NCBI GenBank assembly: GCA_035528235.1
Contig: DATKZB010000299.1
Span: 1 to 31,237, forward strand
Origin: DATKZB01 sp035528235
Lineage (GTDB): Bacteria > Planctomycetota > Phycisphaerae > FEN-1346
Direction of reading: 5' to 3'
DNA: 31,237 bases
In this document: positions 1-6,696 of the stretch, in pieces
Layout: the number at the start of each line of letters is the position of its first letter
Numbering within the stretch: the stretch's first letter is position 1
The notes under the pieces: model-generated
What the model was told of the DNA's origin: nothing
The model's database searches: none
Seen by the model: the letters and a program-made list of their open reading frames with translations, nothing else
Translations under genes and position numbers: made by a program

Positions 1-76
1 GCGCGGTGGGTCCCCGCACCCACCGCGCCAACGCGGCATCCTACGGGGAACGCGGCGGGTACGGGGACCCGCCGCG
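1..76. repeat. Pair of REP-like palindromes
   Basis: Two consecutive inverted repeats of related sequence. The first has 11-bp perfect arms (GCGCGGTGGGT at 1-11, ACCCACCGCGC at 18-28) around a 6-nt loop. The second has 10-bp perfect arms (CGCGGCGGGT at 51-60, ACCCGCCGCG at 67-76) around a 6-nt loop. A third relative with a 13-bp stem occurs at 11053-11083. Recurrence of the same stem in unrelated gaps suggests a dispersed palindromic family rather than gene-specific terminators. Confidence 0.7.
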
Positions 77-132
77 CACGATCGTGTTTCGCGTGTGCCA
101 CGGCCGGCGACTGACGTGCGCGGCCGATAGAA

Positions 133-168
133 AAGCGGCCCGCGCTCAGCATATGGCGCGGGCCGCTT
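133..168 (-). terminator. Rho-independent terminator of the OmpA-family gene
   Basis: A perfect 13-bp stem (AAGCGGCCCGCGC at 133-145 with its complement at 156-168) encloses a 10-nt loop. It lies about 35 bp past the stop codon of the minus-strand OmpA-family gene. Read on the minus strand, the stem is followed by a short T-rich stretch (TTTTCT across and beyond its foot), as expected of an intrinsic terminator. Confidence 0.7.
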
Positions 169-201
169 GGTTGTCACGTCACCAGCCTGTTCGGCGGTGG
201 G

Positions 202-1011
202 CTACTGGCCGACGGACAGGTAGATTTCGACGCGCCGGTTCTTGGCCTTTCCGGCGGCGGTGCGATTGTCGGCCAGGGGCTGCGCTTCGCCCACGCCGCG
301 CGTGCTGATGCGGCTGGCCTCGACGCCGGCGCCCTTGAGGACCTCGGCGACGGCCTCGGCCCGGGCCTCGCTGAGGCCCTGGTTGTTGGTGCCCTTGCCA
401 AGTTCCTTGAGGAGGGCCACGGTGGCCGGTTTCTTGACGGGGTCGGTGTCGGTGTGGCCGACGATGGTGGACTGGATGCCCTTGGCGACGTCGGACGACA
501 GGATGCCGCCCAGTTTCGTGATGGCGGCGCGGGCGTCGGCCTTGACGACGTTCGAGCCGGAATCGAACGTGATGTCGGAGGCGAAGCGCAGCCGCCCGGT
601 GGCCTTGTCGAACTCGAAGAGGCCGGGGTACTGGTCGGCGAGTTGCTGGATGGAGATGGCGACCGCATCGGGGATACCGCCGCCGCCGCCCCAGTTCCGT
701 CCGGCGAGTTTCTTATAGGCGTCCATGAGTTCGTCGAAGGCTTTGCGGACCTCGTCGCGTTCCTTCATGACGGTGGCCAGGTGGTCCTCCTTCTCCTGGA
801 GGAGCCGCTGGGCGTCGGCCGACCGGGCCTGGAGCGCGCTGACCCGCTCGTTGAGGGTAGCCAGCTCGGCCTCCTTTTCCTGGAGGAGTTTTTCCTGCTC
901 GCGGTTTCTCAGCAGGACCGCGTTGTACTTGGCCTCGTCCACGCAGCCCATGGACACCAGCGCCAGGCCGGCCGCGAGGGCCACCATGATGACCGCCGAA
1001 AAGCGTTGCAT
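202..1011 (-). CDS. OmpA-family peptidoglycan-binding lipoprotein
   Basis: Protein of 269 residues predicted to tether the outer membrane or cell envelope to peptidoglycan. Residues 1-22 are a hydrophobic export signal ending in a lipobox-like SMGC with Cys23 as possible lipidation site; Ser rather than Leu at -3 makes this imperfect. Residues 30-102 are a charged heptad-rich coiled coil, followed by a glycine-rich hinge (108-112). The C-terminal 130 residues match the OmpA/MotB domain: VGHTDTDP near 184-191 with the diaminopimelate-binding Asp188, LSEARAEAV near 213-221, and KNRRVEIYL near 257-265. The ATG is preceded by an AGGAAAGGAG Shine-Dalgarno; an upstream in-frame extension to 1113 lacks these features. 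A strong terminator follows the stop. The family is secure; lipidation and physiological role are inferred. Confidence 0.9.
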   Translation of the reverse strand: MQRFSAVIMVALAAGLALVSMGCVDEAKYNAVLLRNREQEKLLQEKEAELATLNERVSALQARSADAQRLLQEKEDHLATVMKERDEVRKAFDELMDAYKKLAGRNWGGGGGIPDAVAISIQQLADQYPGLFEFDKATGRLRFASDITFDSGSNVVKADARAAITKLGGILSSDVAKGIQSTIVGHTDTDPVKKPATVALLKELGKGTNNQGLSEARAEAVAEVLKGAGVEASRISTRGVGEAQPLADNRTAAGKAKNRRVEIYLSVGQ

Positions 1012-1127
1012 CTGTGTGCTCCTTTCCTGGGTCAAACGCCCTGCTACCGAACAGAACGCATCAGGTTCGTCGGGGCCTCCCCCCGAAAAACACCTGCTCC
1101 GAAATGGGGCCACGGGCCCGCTACGGT

Positions 1128-1925
1128 TCAGCCGCCGATGGCCTCGCGTGCCGAACGCTGCTTGTCCAGCACGTGGCCGACAAGGGTGGCAATACCCACG
1201 ATCACGATGCCGACCACGATGAGGATGAGCGGCGTGCTCTCGCTCGCGATGCCATGAAGCATGCCCGGCACGGAGCCCTGCAACAGGGCAATCAGGCCGA
1301 GCACCGCCAGGCCCAGCGCCACGGTCGCCATGCCCAGCATAAACGTGAAGTGGGCGTGGTGGGCGGGCGGCTCGACCAGGGTAACGATGCGTGTGCGGCT
1401 GGGCGCCATGGCCACGCCCGAACCGGGCGCCATGACCGAGGCCATGCCGCTCTCGGCGTCGACGGCAATGACCGGCTCTTCGGCGAAGTCGCCGCCGAGT
1501 TCTTCGTCGCTCAGGACGGCCCCGAGGCTCGATTCGTCGGTCTCGGGGCTGAGCGCCAGGGGGGCCGGCTCGGTCTCGGGCGCCGCCATGGCTTCCTGGA
1601 CGCCCAGGGGATGCTCGGACCCCGGCGCGGCGCCGCTCGGGAACACGCCCTCGGTGTCGGCGGCGATCCAGGTCTCGGCGGCGCTGTCGGCCGGCACTTC
1701 CTCTTCCTCGGCGAAGAGGATGTCGGCGTCGATACTCATGAGGGTGTCGCCGGCGTCTTCCTCGGCGTCCGCGCCGCCGGCCATCGATTCGATGTCCGGC
1801 TTGCGGAACTTCAGTTCGCCGCTGTCGCGGAACACTCGCAAGTCACCCTTGTCGATGAGTTCCTGGAGTTCGGCGTCGTTCTTGCCGAGACGCTGCTTGG
1901 CCTCTTCAAAATTGACGAATTCCAC
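1128..1925 (-). CDS. Excisionase/MerR-like N-terminal domain protein with two membrane helices
   Basis: The first 50 residues (VNFEEAKQRLGKNDAELQEL onward, ending KFRKPDIES) resemble the small winged-helix fold of excisionase/MerR-type domains. A long acidic, low-complexity linker follows (about 50-185). Two hydrophobic helices come next (about 192-215, FTFMLGMATVALGLAVLGLI, and 231-253, LILIVVGIVIVGIATLVGHV), then a short basic tail. Soluble N terminus and membrane-anchored C terminus suggest a membrane-tethered regulatory or scaffolding protein, but the function is unknown. Start choice: AGGAGG at 1933-1938 is 1 nt from the ATG at 1931 but an ideal 7 nt from the GTG at 1925, so GTG is preferred, removing two residues. 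The gene lies 116 bp upstream of the OmpA-family gene on the same strand and may be co-transcribed with it. Confidence 0.75.
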   Translation of the reverse strand: MEFVNFEEAKQRLGKNDAELQELIDKGDLRVFRDSGELKFRKPDIESMAGGADAEEDAGDTLMSIDADILFAEEEEVPADSAAETWIAADTEGVFPSGAAPGSEHPLGVQEAMAAPETEPAPLALSPETDESSLGAVLSDEELGGDFAEEPVIAVDAESGMASVMAPGSGVAMAPSRTRIVTLVEPPAHHAHFTFMLGMATVALGLAVLGLIALLQGSVPGMLHGIASESTPLILIVVGIVIVGIATLVGHVLDKQRSAREAIGG

Positions 1926-1987
1926 TGCCATGCCTCCTGAACTCGTGGGCCGGCCGCGCCGTGCGGCCCGGCATCCAGTTTAACCGA

Positions 1988-2401
1988 TCAGGGCGTCGCT
2001 TCGGCCTCCGGCTTGGCCTGGGCGGGCCCGGCCGTCTCCTTCCACTTCTCGACGCGCGCCCGGACGTCCTTGGGCAGCGGCGGGTCGTTGTTGTAATCCG
2101 TCAGCGCCCAGTCGGCCTCGATGTCGCGGACCGCCAGCAGTTTCAGCCGGCTTCGTTTGCCGTCGGCCAGGTAAACCGCCAGCCGCTGACGGGCCGTGTC
2201 GACCAGGCAGATGACGACCTCGTTGCCAGACAGCGCCGTAACCGACACCACCACGGTCGGCGAGTCGGCCGGGCCGACGGAGCCCGCGGCGAACACGGCC
2301 GAATCGGCCCGGCCCGAAACCACCAGCCCGATTCCCGCCAGCGCCAGCCCGCCTCCCAGCATCGCCAACGCCAAACACCACGTCCGACCGAGACTCGGAA
2401 T
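1988..2401 (-). CDS. Small membrane-anchored hypothetical protein, possible AUU start
   Basis: Unrecognised protein. From the preferred start it has 137 residues: a short basic N terminus (PSLGRTW), a hydrophobic segment (CLALAMLGGGLALAGIGLVV) acting as signal or anchor, then a small domain with TVVVSVTALSGNEVVICLVD, RQRLAVYLADGKRSRLKLLA, and VRDIEADWALTDYNNDPPLP, ending in a charged tail. The frame is open to a GTG at 2572, but the codons between 2572 and about 2402 show poor GC bias at third positions and include AGA, TTA and AAT, unlike the rest. A strong GGGGAGGA Shine-Dalgarno at 2408-2415 sits 7 nt before an in-frame ATT at 2401, with no ATG, GTG or TTG at that spacing. The next ATG, at 2362, lies inside the hydrophobic segment. 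The gene is 56 bp upstream of the excisionase-like gene, same strand. Real gene likely; start uncertain. Confidence 0.6.
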   Translation of the reverse strand: MPSLGRTWCLALAMLGGGLALAGIGLVVSGRADSAVFAAGSVGPADSPTVVVSVTALSGNEVVICLVDTARQRLAVYLADGKRSRLKLLAVRDIEADWALTDYNNDPPLPKDVRARVEKWKETAGPAQAKPEAEATP

Positions 2402-2408
2402 AGCCGAT

Positions 2409-2413
2409 CCTCC
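2409..2413 (-). promoter_or_regulatory. Ribosome binding site deciding an AUU start
   Basis: GGAGG on the minus strand lies 7 nt upstream of an in-frame ATT at 2401. It is the best Shine-Dalgarno near the 5' end of the small hypothetical gene, and no standard start codon sits at a functional distance from it. Confidence 0.45.
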
Positions 2414-2580
2414 CCGCCGCGAACCCTCTCGCGTGCGGCCAGATACGCCACGCCCGCACCGCGGACAGCCCGCGCCTCTTGCCGCATTGTAGGAACCGCC
2501 TAACCCATTGCAACCGAATTCTTGCGTATCCGGCAACCCGTAAACCCGTCCATTATGGGGGTGGCGTTGCACCCTTTCCG

Positions 2581-2735
2581 AGCCGCCACCGTGAAGAACT
2601 GAGCCGCGACCGTGAGGGAGCGGTGGCGTCGCGGCGGCGGGGCCAGTGTACCGCTCCCCTTCGGGTCGCGGCTAACACGTCGCCGCTCGGCTTCAACAGT
2701 CAGGCTCGGTTTCGCCCCCCCCCCCGCCGAAACCG
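2581..2735. repeat. Composite palindromic intergenic element with 11-C tract
   Basis: The 250-bp gap between divergent genes holds an imperfect inverted repeat: left arm AGCCGCGACCGTGAGGGAGC plus GGT at 2602-2624, right arm ACCGCTCCCCTTCGGGTCGC plus GGCT at 2650-2673. A decayed direct copy of the left arm precedes it at 2581-2600. Further along, 8-bp arms CGGTTTCG (2707-2714) and CGAAACCG (2728-2735) flank a run of 11 cytosines (2715-2725). Single-arm relatives occur at 8629-8650 and 27101-27124. This looks like a dispersed, possibly non-autonomous mobile repeat. No transposase is present. Confidence 0.65.
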
Positions 2736-2763
2736 AAGGCTCATGCAAAGACGCGGTTTTCGC

Positions 2764-2793
2764 TAGACACCCTCTCCGGGGCCGACTTATCAT
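2764..2793 (+). promoter_or_regulatory. Putative sigma70 promoter of the membrane protein-uvrC pair
   Basis: TAGACA (2764-2769, 5 of 6 matches to TTGACA), an 18-bp spacer, and TATCAT (2788-2793, 5 of 6 matches to TATAAT). A start site near 2800 would leave a leader of about 27 nt that includes the GGGGAG ribosome site at 2817-2822. The placement is coherent but unproven. Confidence 0.5.
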
Positions 2794-2826
2794 GGCTGTT
2801 TGCCACACACAGCCGCGGGGAGCATT

Positions 2827-5202
2827 TTGGACCCAACGATCCTGGCCACATCCGGAAAGTCGCTTGCGCCGCTGGTCTGGGCGTCCGCCGGGGCCGGGGC
2901 GGGGGTGGCCCTGTGGCTGCTGGCCCGGCCACGGGGCAAGGCCGGCCTGCCGTTGCGATTCCTGGCCGCCGTGGCCGCCGCCTGGGTGGCCGCCTGCCTC
3001 GTCTACCTGGCTGCGGGCCAGGAACGGACCTTCACGGACTACCTGCTCACGAGTCCCCTGGCCATCGAGGTCATTGCCGTCGTGGGGACGATTTTCTACC
3101 TGCGCGGGCTGCTGCGGTTCCGCTGGGGTGAGCGACGGTGGCGGCAGTCGAGCAACGTCCTGATCGGCGTGGCCCTGATGGGCGTGGCGTTTGTGGGGGC
3201 CTCGTATCAGCCGGCGGTCGCCCTGTGGATTCAGGCGCCGCTGGCGATGCTGTTCATCGCCACGGTCTGGCGGTTCCGGGCCGAGCCGCTGGTCTATCTC
3301 TCGATCCTGGGCGTGGCCGTGGCGGTGGTGCTGGGCGTGCGGAACCACTTGGCCGCCGGGCTCGACGCGCCGGCCGGCGCGTGGGTCGCGTCGACGGCGG
3401 CGGGGGTGTCGCTGGCCATGGTGCTGGCGGCGGCACTGCTGGCGATTTATCCGCGGCAGGAGTTCAACATCAAGTGGTACCGGCAGGGCCTGCTCATCGT
3501 GCCGCTGGTCGTCTCGAGCCTGGCCGCCATGGCCGCCGGGTACCTGGCCGTCTGGTACGGCGCCTCGTGGCACACGGTCTGGGCGCTGGGCGTGTGGTGG
3601 GCGGTGCTGCTGGTGTCGTCCATCGGGCTGAGGCAGCCGGACGTGTTCGGTTTCTCGTGCGTGGGCGCGGCGTTGGCGGCGGCGGTGGCGTTTGCCGTTC
3701 TGGGCGGCGACACCGCCCCGGGTTACTGGGGCCGGTACCCGTCGGTGCTCCTGATGATCGCGTTCGGGGCGGCGGTGCTGGCTTCGCTGCTGGTGCTGGT
3801 GCTGGGGGGCCGGTCGACGCGCGGTTTTCCGCGTGCCCTGTACCTGGCGGGCCTGGCCACGGCCATGGGGGCCCTGCTGCTGGAACCCTTCGGGACCAGC
3901 GCGAAATGCCTGGGCGTGGACCTGCTGATTGCCTCCGCGGTGGTCGTGCTCGCCCACGCCCACGGGGCGCCGCGATGGGTCAACTACCTGGTGGCGGTTC
4001 TGGCGACAGGCGGTCTGACCGCGCTCGGCCACGTCAGTCCGGGCCGGCCGGCGTCGGCCTGGCATCACCGGTTCGTCTACGTGATGGCGGCCGTGTCGGT
4101 GGGCTGGCTCGTGGTGGCCATCCTGGCGCGCGAGGTGCTGAAGCGGATCTCGTCGGACCGGACCGCCCGGCGCGAGATCGAGCCGTTCGTGGTGTTCGGG
4201 TTGTGCGGCACGATTGCCCTGGCGGGGTACCTGTCGGTGCAGCAGGTCCGCACGTACTCCCAGTTCCTGACGACCGGCACCAGCACGGCGCTCGCCCAAC
4301 TGGGGCCGGGCGCCGGCCTGGCCGGATGGCTGGCCGTGCTGCTGGCGTTCCTGCTGTCGATGTGGCTGGTGCGGCACACGCTCCGGACGTTCCTGTTCTA
4401 CTGCGTCGGCATCATGGCGATGGTGTACGTTGGCCTGTTCCGGCACACCGGCGACCTGTACGGCTACCTGATTTACGCCGTGGCCGGGTACGGCGCGGTG
4501 CACTTGCTCGTGTACCTGTACGAGGCGAAGTTCATGGCGCTCTTGTCGCACACGTGCGCGTTGTACCGCGACGAACGCCGGGCCTCGACAACCATCTTCA
4601 CGCTGGCCGTCATCTCGTGCTTCATTGCGGCGATCCTGGCCATGTTCCGCCTGTCGAGCACCGAGGCGCTCATCACCCTGGGCCTGATGTCGGTCGTCTT
4701 TCTGGGCTGGTCGTTCGTGTGGCTGCGCGGCGAGATGCTGTACCCGGCGGTGTTCATGGTCACGGTCACCATTTTGGCCATCTGGCACAACACGGCCCGC
4801 CCGATCGAATGGAGCCCGCACCGGCTGGGGATGAACGCGCTGATTATGGCGGTCTCGGCCCTGGTGTGGATGGGTTTCGGCAACCGGCTGCACGCCATCC
4901 GGGGCGAGATTTTTCAGTTGGCGGCGCCGGCCCGGGCGTGCTCGGTCATCCTGGGCCTGGTGGGCATCGGGTTTGCCGTGGCGCTGGCGGTGTCGCCGGC
5001 GTTCGGGGCCGAGGTGTGGCGGCAGACGCGAACGCTGGGCGACTGGGCCATGGGCCTGGCCACGCTGTCGGCCCTCATCCTGTACTTCGCGTGGGCCGGG
5101 TTCGTGTTCGACCGCCGATTCTACAGCGTGATGAGCGGCGTAAGCGTCCTGTTGCTGGGGCTGTACGTCGGCATCTACGTGGGCGTGCACCTGTCGGCCT
5201 GA
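2827..5202 (+). CDS. Polytopic membrane protein of unknown function (about 20 helices)
   Basis: Protein of 791 residues made almost entirely of hydrophobic helices joined by short loops; I count roughly 20 candidate membrane spans. Examples are VALMGVAFVGASYQPAVAL, LMIAFGAAVLASLLVLVLGG, VFMVTVTILAIWHN and VSVLLLGLYVGIYVGVHL. There is no signal peptide, nucleotide-binding motif, or familiar transporter or glycosyltransferase signature that I recognise. A charged loop (LYRDERRAS) precedes a run of C-terminal helices. The chosen start is TTG at 2827, four bases after GGGGAG; an upstream in-frame TTG at 2800 lacks a ribosome site and coincides with the likely transcription start. The stop is 57 bp before uvrC on the same strand, so the two are probably co-transcribed. 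It is clearly a real gene from strong third-position GC bias and consistent topology. A polymerase or flippase role is only speculation. Confidence 0.8.
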   Translation: MDPTILATSGKSLAPLVWASAGAGAGVALWLLARPRGKAGLPLRFLAAVAAAWVAACLVYLAAGQERTFTDYLLTSPLAIEVIAVVGTIFYLRGLLRFRWGERRWRQSSNVLIGVALMGVAFVGASYQPAVALWIQAPLAMLFIATVWRFRAEPLVYLSILGVAVAVVLGVRNHLAAGLDAPAGAWVASTAAGVSLAMVLAAALLAIYPRQEFNIKWYRQGLLIVPLVVSSLAAMAAGYLAVWYGASWHTVWALGVWWAVLLVSSIGLRQPDVFGFSCVGAALAAAVAFAVLGGDTAPGYWGRYPSVLLMIAFGAAVLASLLVLVLGGRSTRGFPRALYLAGLATAMGALLLEPFGTSAKCLGVDLLIASAVVVLAHAHGAPRWVNYLVAVLATGGLTALGHVSPGRPASAWHHRFVYVMAAVSVGWLVVAILAREVLKRISSDRTARREIEPFVVFGLCGTIALAGYLSVQQVRTYSQFLTTGTSTALAQLGPGAGLAGWLAVLLAFLLSMWLVRHTLRTFLFYCVGIMAMVYVGLFRHTGDLYGYLIYAVAGYGAVHLLVYLYEAKFMALLSHTCALYRDERRASTTIFTLAVISCFIAAILAMFRLSSTEALITLGLMSVVFLGWSFVWLRGEMLYPAVFMVTVTILAIWHNTARPIEWSPHRLGMNALIMAVSALVWMGFGNRLHAIRGEIFQLAAPARACSVILGLVGIGFAVALAVSPAFGAEVWRQTRTLGDWAMGLATLSALILYFAWAGFVFDRRFYSVMSGVSVLLLGLYVGIYVGVHLSA

Positions 5203-5259
5203 CCGCACCCGGCGCCGGCTCTCCGCCGACACGACCCCGGCCGCGAGGGATGATCGCGC

Positions 5260-6696
5260 GTGGACCAGAACGCCCTGATGGAAAAAATCCGATCGTTCCC
5301 CCGGACGCCCGGCGTGTACCTGATGAAGGACGACCGGGGACGGGTCATCTACATCGGCAAGGCCGTCAGCCTGCGGCAGCGGGTGGGCCAGTACTTCCAG
5401 GCGTCGGCCAACCTCGGGCCGAAGAAGGAACAGATGGTCGCCGAGGTGGCCGACATCGAGTTTCTGCCGGCCGAGAGCGAGGTCGACGCCCTCCTGACCG
5501 AGGCTCGCCTCATCAAGGACACCCACCCCCGCTATAACGCCCGCCTGACGGACGACAAGACGTTCCCGTACCTGGAGATTACGGCGCGAGACGACTTTCC
5601 GGGGGTCTACTTCACGCGGACGCCCGCCGCTGGGGGCACGAAACTCTACGGCCCGTTCGCCAGCGCCGCCGGCCTTCGGACGGCGCTGGGCGAACTCCAG
5701 CGGATTTTCCGGTTCCGCACGTGCACGCTCGACCTGGCCGAGGGCGACCCCGCCCGGCGCTACGTCCGGCCGTGCATCCTGTACGCCATCCAGCGGTGCT
5801 CGGCCCCGTGCGCGGGGCACATCGACCGGGAGGCCTACCGCAAGGGCATCACGCGGCTCAGGCGGTTCCTGGAGGGCAAACGCGTGCGGGTCGTCCAGGA
5901 CCTGACGCGCGAGATGAGGTCGCTGGCCCGGGGCCTGCACTTCGAGGAGGCGGCCCGCGTCCGCGACCAACTGCGGGCCATCGAGGCCCTGGCCCGCCGC
6001 GGCGACGCCCAGCGCGACCTCCAGCCCGAGGTCTTCGCCCCCACGTTCGACCCGGCCGAGGGCATGAAGGCCCTGACCGCCCTGCTCGGCTCGGCCGCGC
6101 CGGTCCGCAGCATCGAGGGCGTCGACATCGCGAACCTCGGCCCGACCGAGGCCGTCGGGGCCATCGTGTCGTTCGTCGACGGGCGTCCGTTCAAGCCGGC
6201 GTACCGGCGGTTCCGCATCCGGACGGTGACGGGGCCCGACGACCTGGGCATGATGCGCGAGGTGGTGTTCCGCCGGTTCCGCCGCCTGACGGAAGAGTTG
6301 TCGGTGCCGCCGGACCTCGTGCTGGTCGACGGCGGTCCCGGGCAACTCCACGCCGCCGCCGAGGCCATCGCGGCCGCCGACGCCCAGCGGCCGCACCTCG
6401 CGGCCCTGGCCAAACGCGACGAGGAGGTTTACATCCTGGGCCAGGCCGAGGACGAACCCCTGCGCCTGGCGCGGACCGACCCGGCCCTGAAGGTCCTCCA
6501 GGCCGTCCGCGACGAGGCCCACCGGTTCGCCCAGCACTACCACCACCTGCTCCGCCGCAAGGCCCTCTTCGGCGAAAAGGACGCCCGCGACCTCGCGCGG
6601 CGGAAACGAGCGAAGCGAAAGGGCGAGCGGAAACGAGACCGCCACGCCGGCGACGATCAGGCCGGCGCCGACCCGACGACTCCCCCCTGCGTCTGA
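5260..6696 (+). CDS. uvrC: Excinuclease ABC subunit C, short form lacking the HhH domain
   Basis: UvrC makes the dual incisions in nucleotide excision repair after UvrAB damage recognition. All main parts up to the second nuclease are visible in 478 residues. The GIY-YIG nuclease has GVY (18-20), YIG (31-33) and Glu81. Four cysteines match the family's Fe-S ligands (Cys155, 172, 180, 184). The UVR motif for UvrB contact spans about 213-242. The RNase H-like nuclease has Asp289 in GVDIAN, Asp327/328, Asp357 in LVDGGPGQ and His421 in RDEAHRFA. The usual tandem helix-hairpin-helix domain is absent: after HYHHLLRRKALFG the protein ends in a Lys/Arg-rich tail. Most UvrC proteins are about 600 residues. 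Start is GTG with GAGGGA 9 nt upstream. The last 40 bp overlap the convergent gene. Confidence 0.95.
   Translation: MDQNALMEKIRSFPRTPGVYLMKDDRGRVIYIGKAVSLRQRVGQYFQASANLGPKKEQMVAEVADIEFLPAESEVDALLTEARLIKDTHPRYNARLTDDKTFPYLEITARDDFPGVYFTRTPAAGGTKLYGPFASAAGLRTALGELQRIFRFRTCTLDLAEGDPARRYVRPCILYAIQRCSAPCAGHIDREAYRKGITRLRRFLEGKRVRVVQDLTREMRSLARGLHFEEAARVRDQLRAIEALARRGDAQRDLQPEVFAPTFDPAEGMKALTALLGSAAPVRSIEGVDIANLGPTEAVGAIVSFVDGRPFKPAYRRFRIRTVTGPDDLGMMREVVFRRFRRLTEELSVPPDLVLVDGGPGQLHAAAEAIAAADAQRPHLAALAKRDEEVYILGQAEDEPLRLARTDPALKVLQAVRDEAHRFAQHYHHLLRRKALFGEKDARDLARRKRAKRKGERKRDRHAGDDQAGADPTTPPCV

Noticed and set aside
6..308. A 100-codon plus-strand frame at the window start.
   Set aside because: It runs across two palindromes, the OmpA terminator and the 3' end of the OmpA gene; Arg-rich with no ribosome site.
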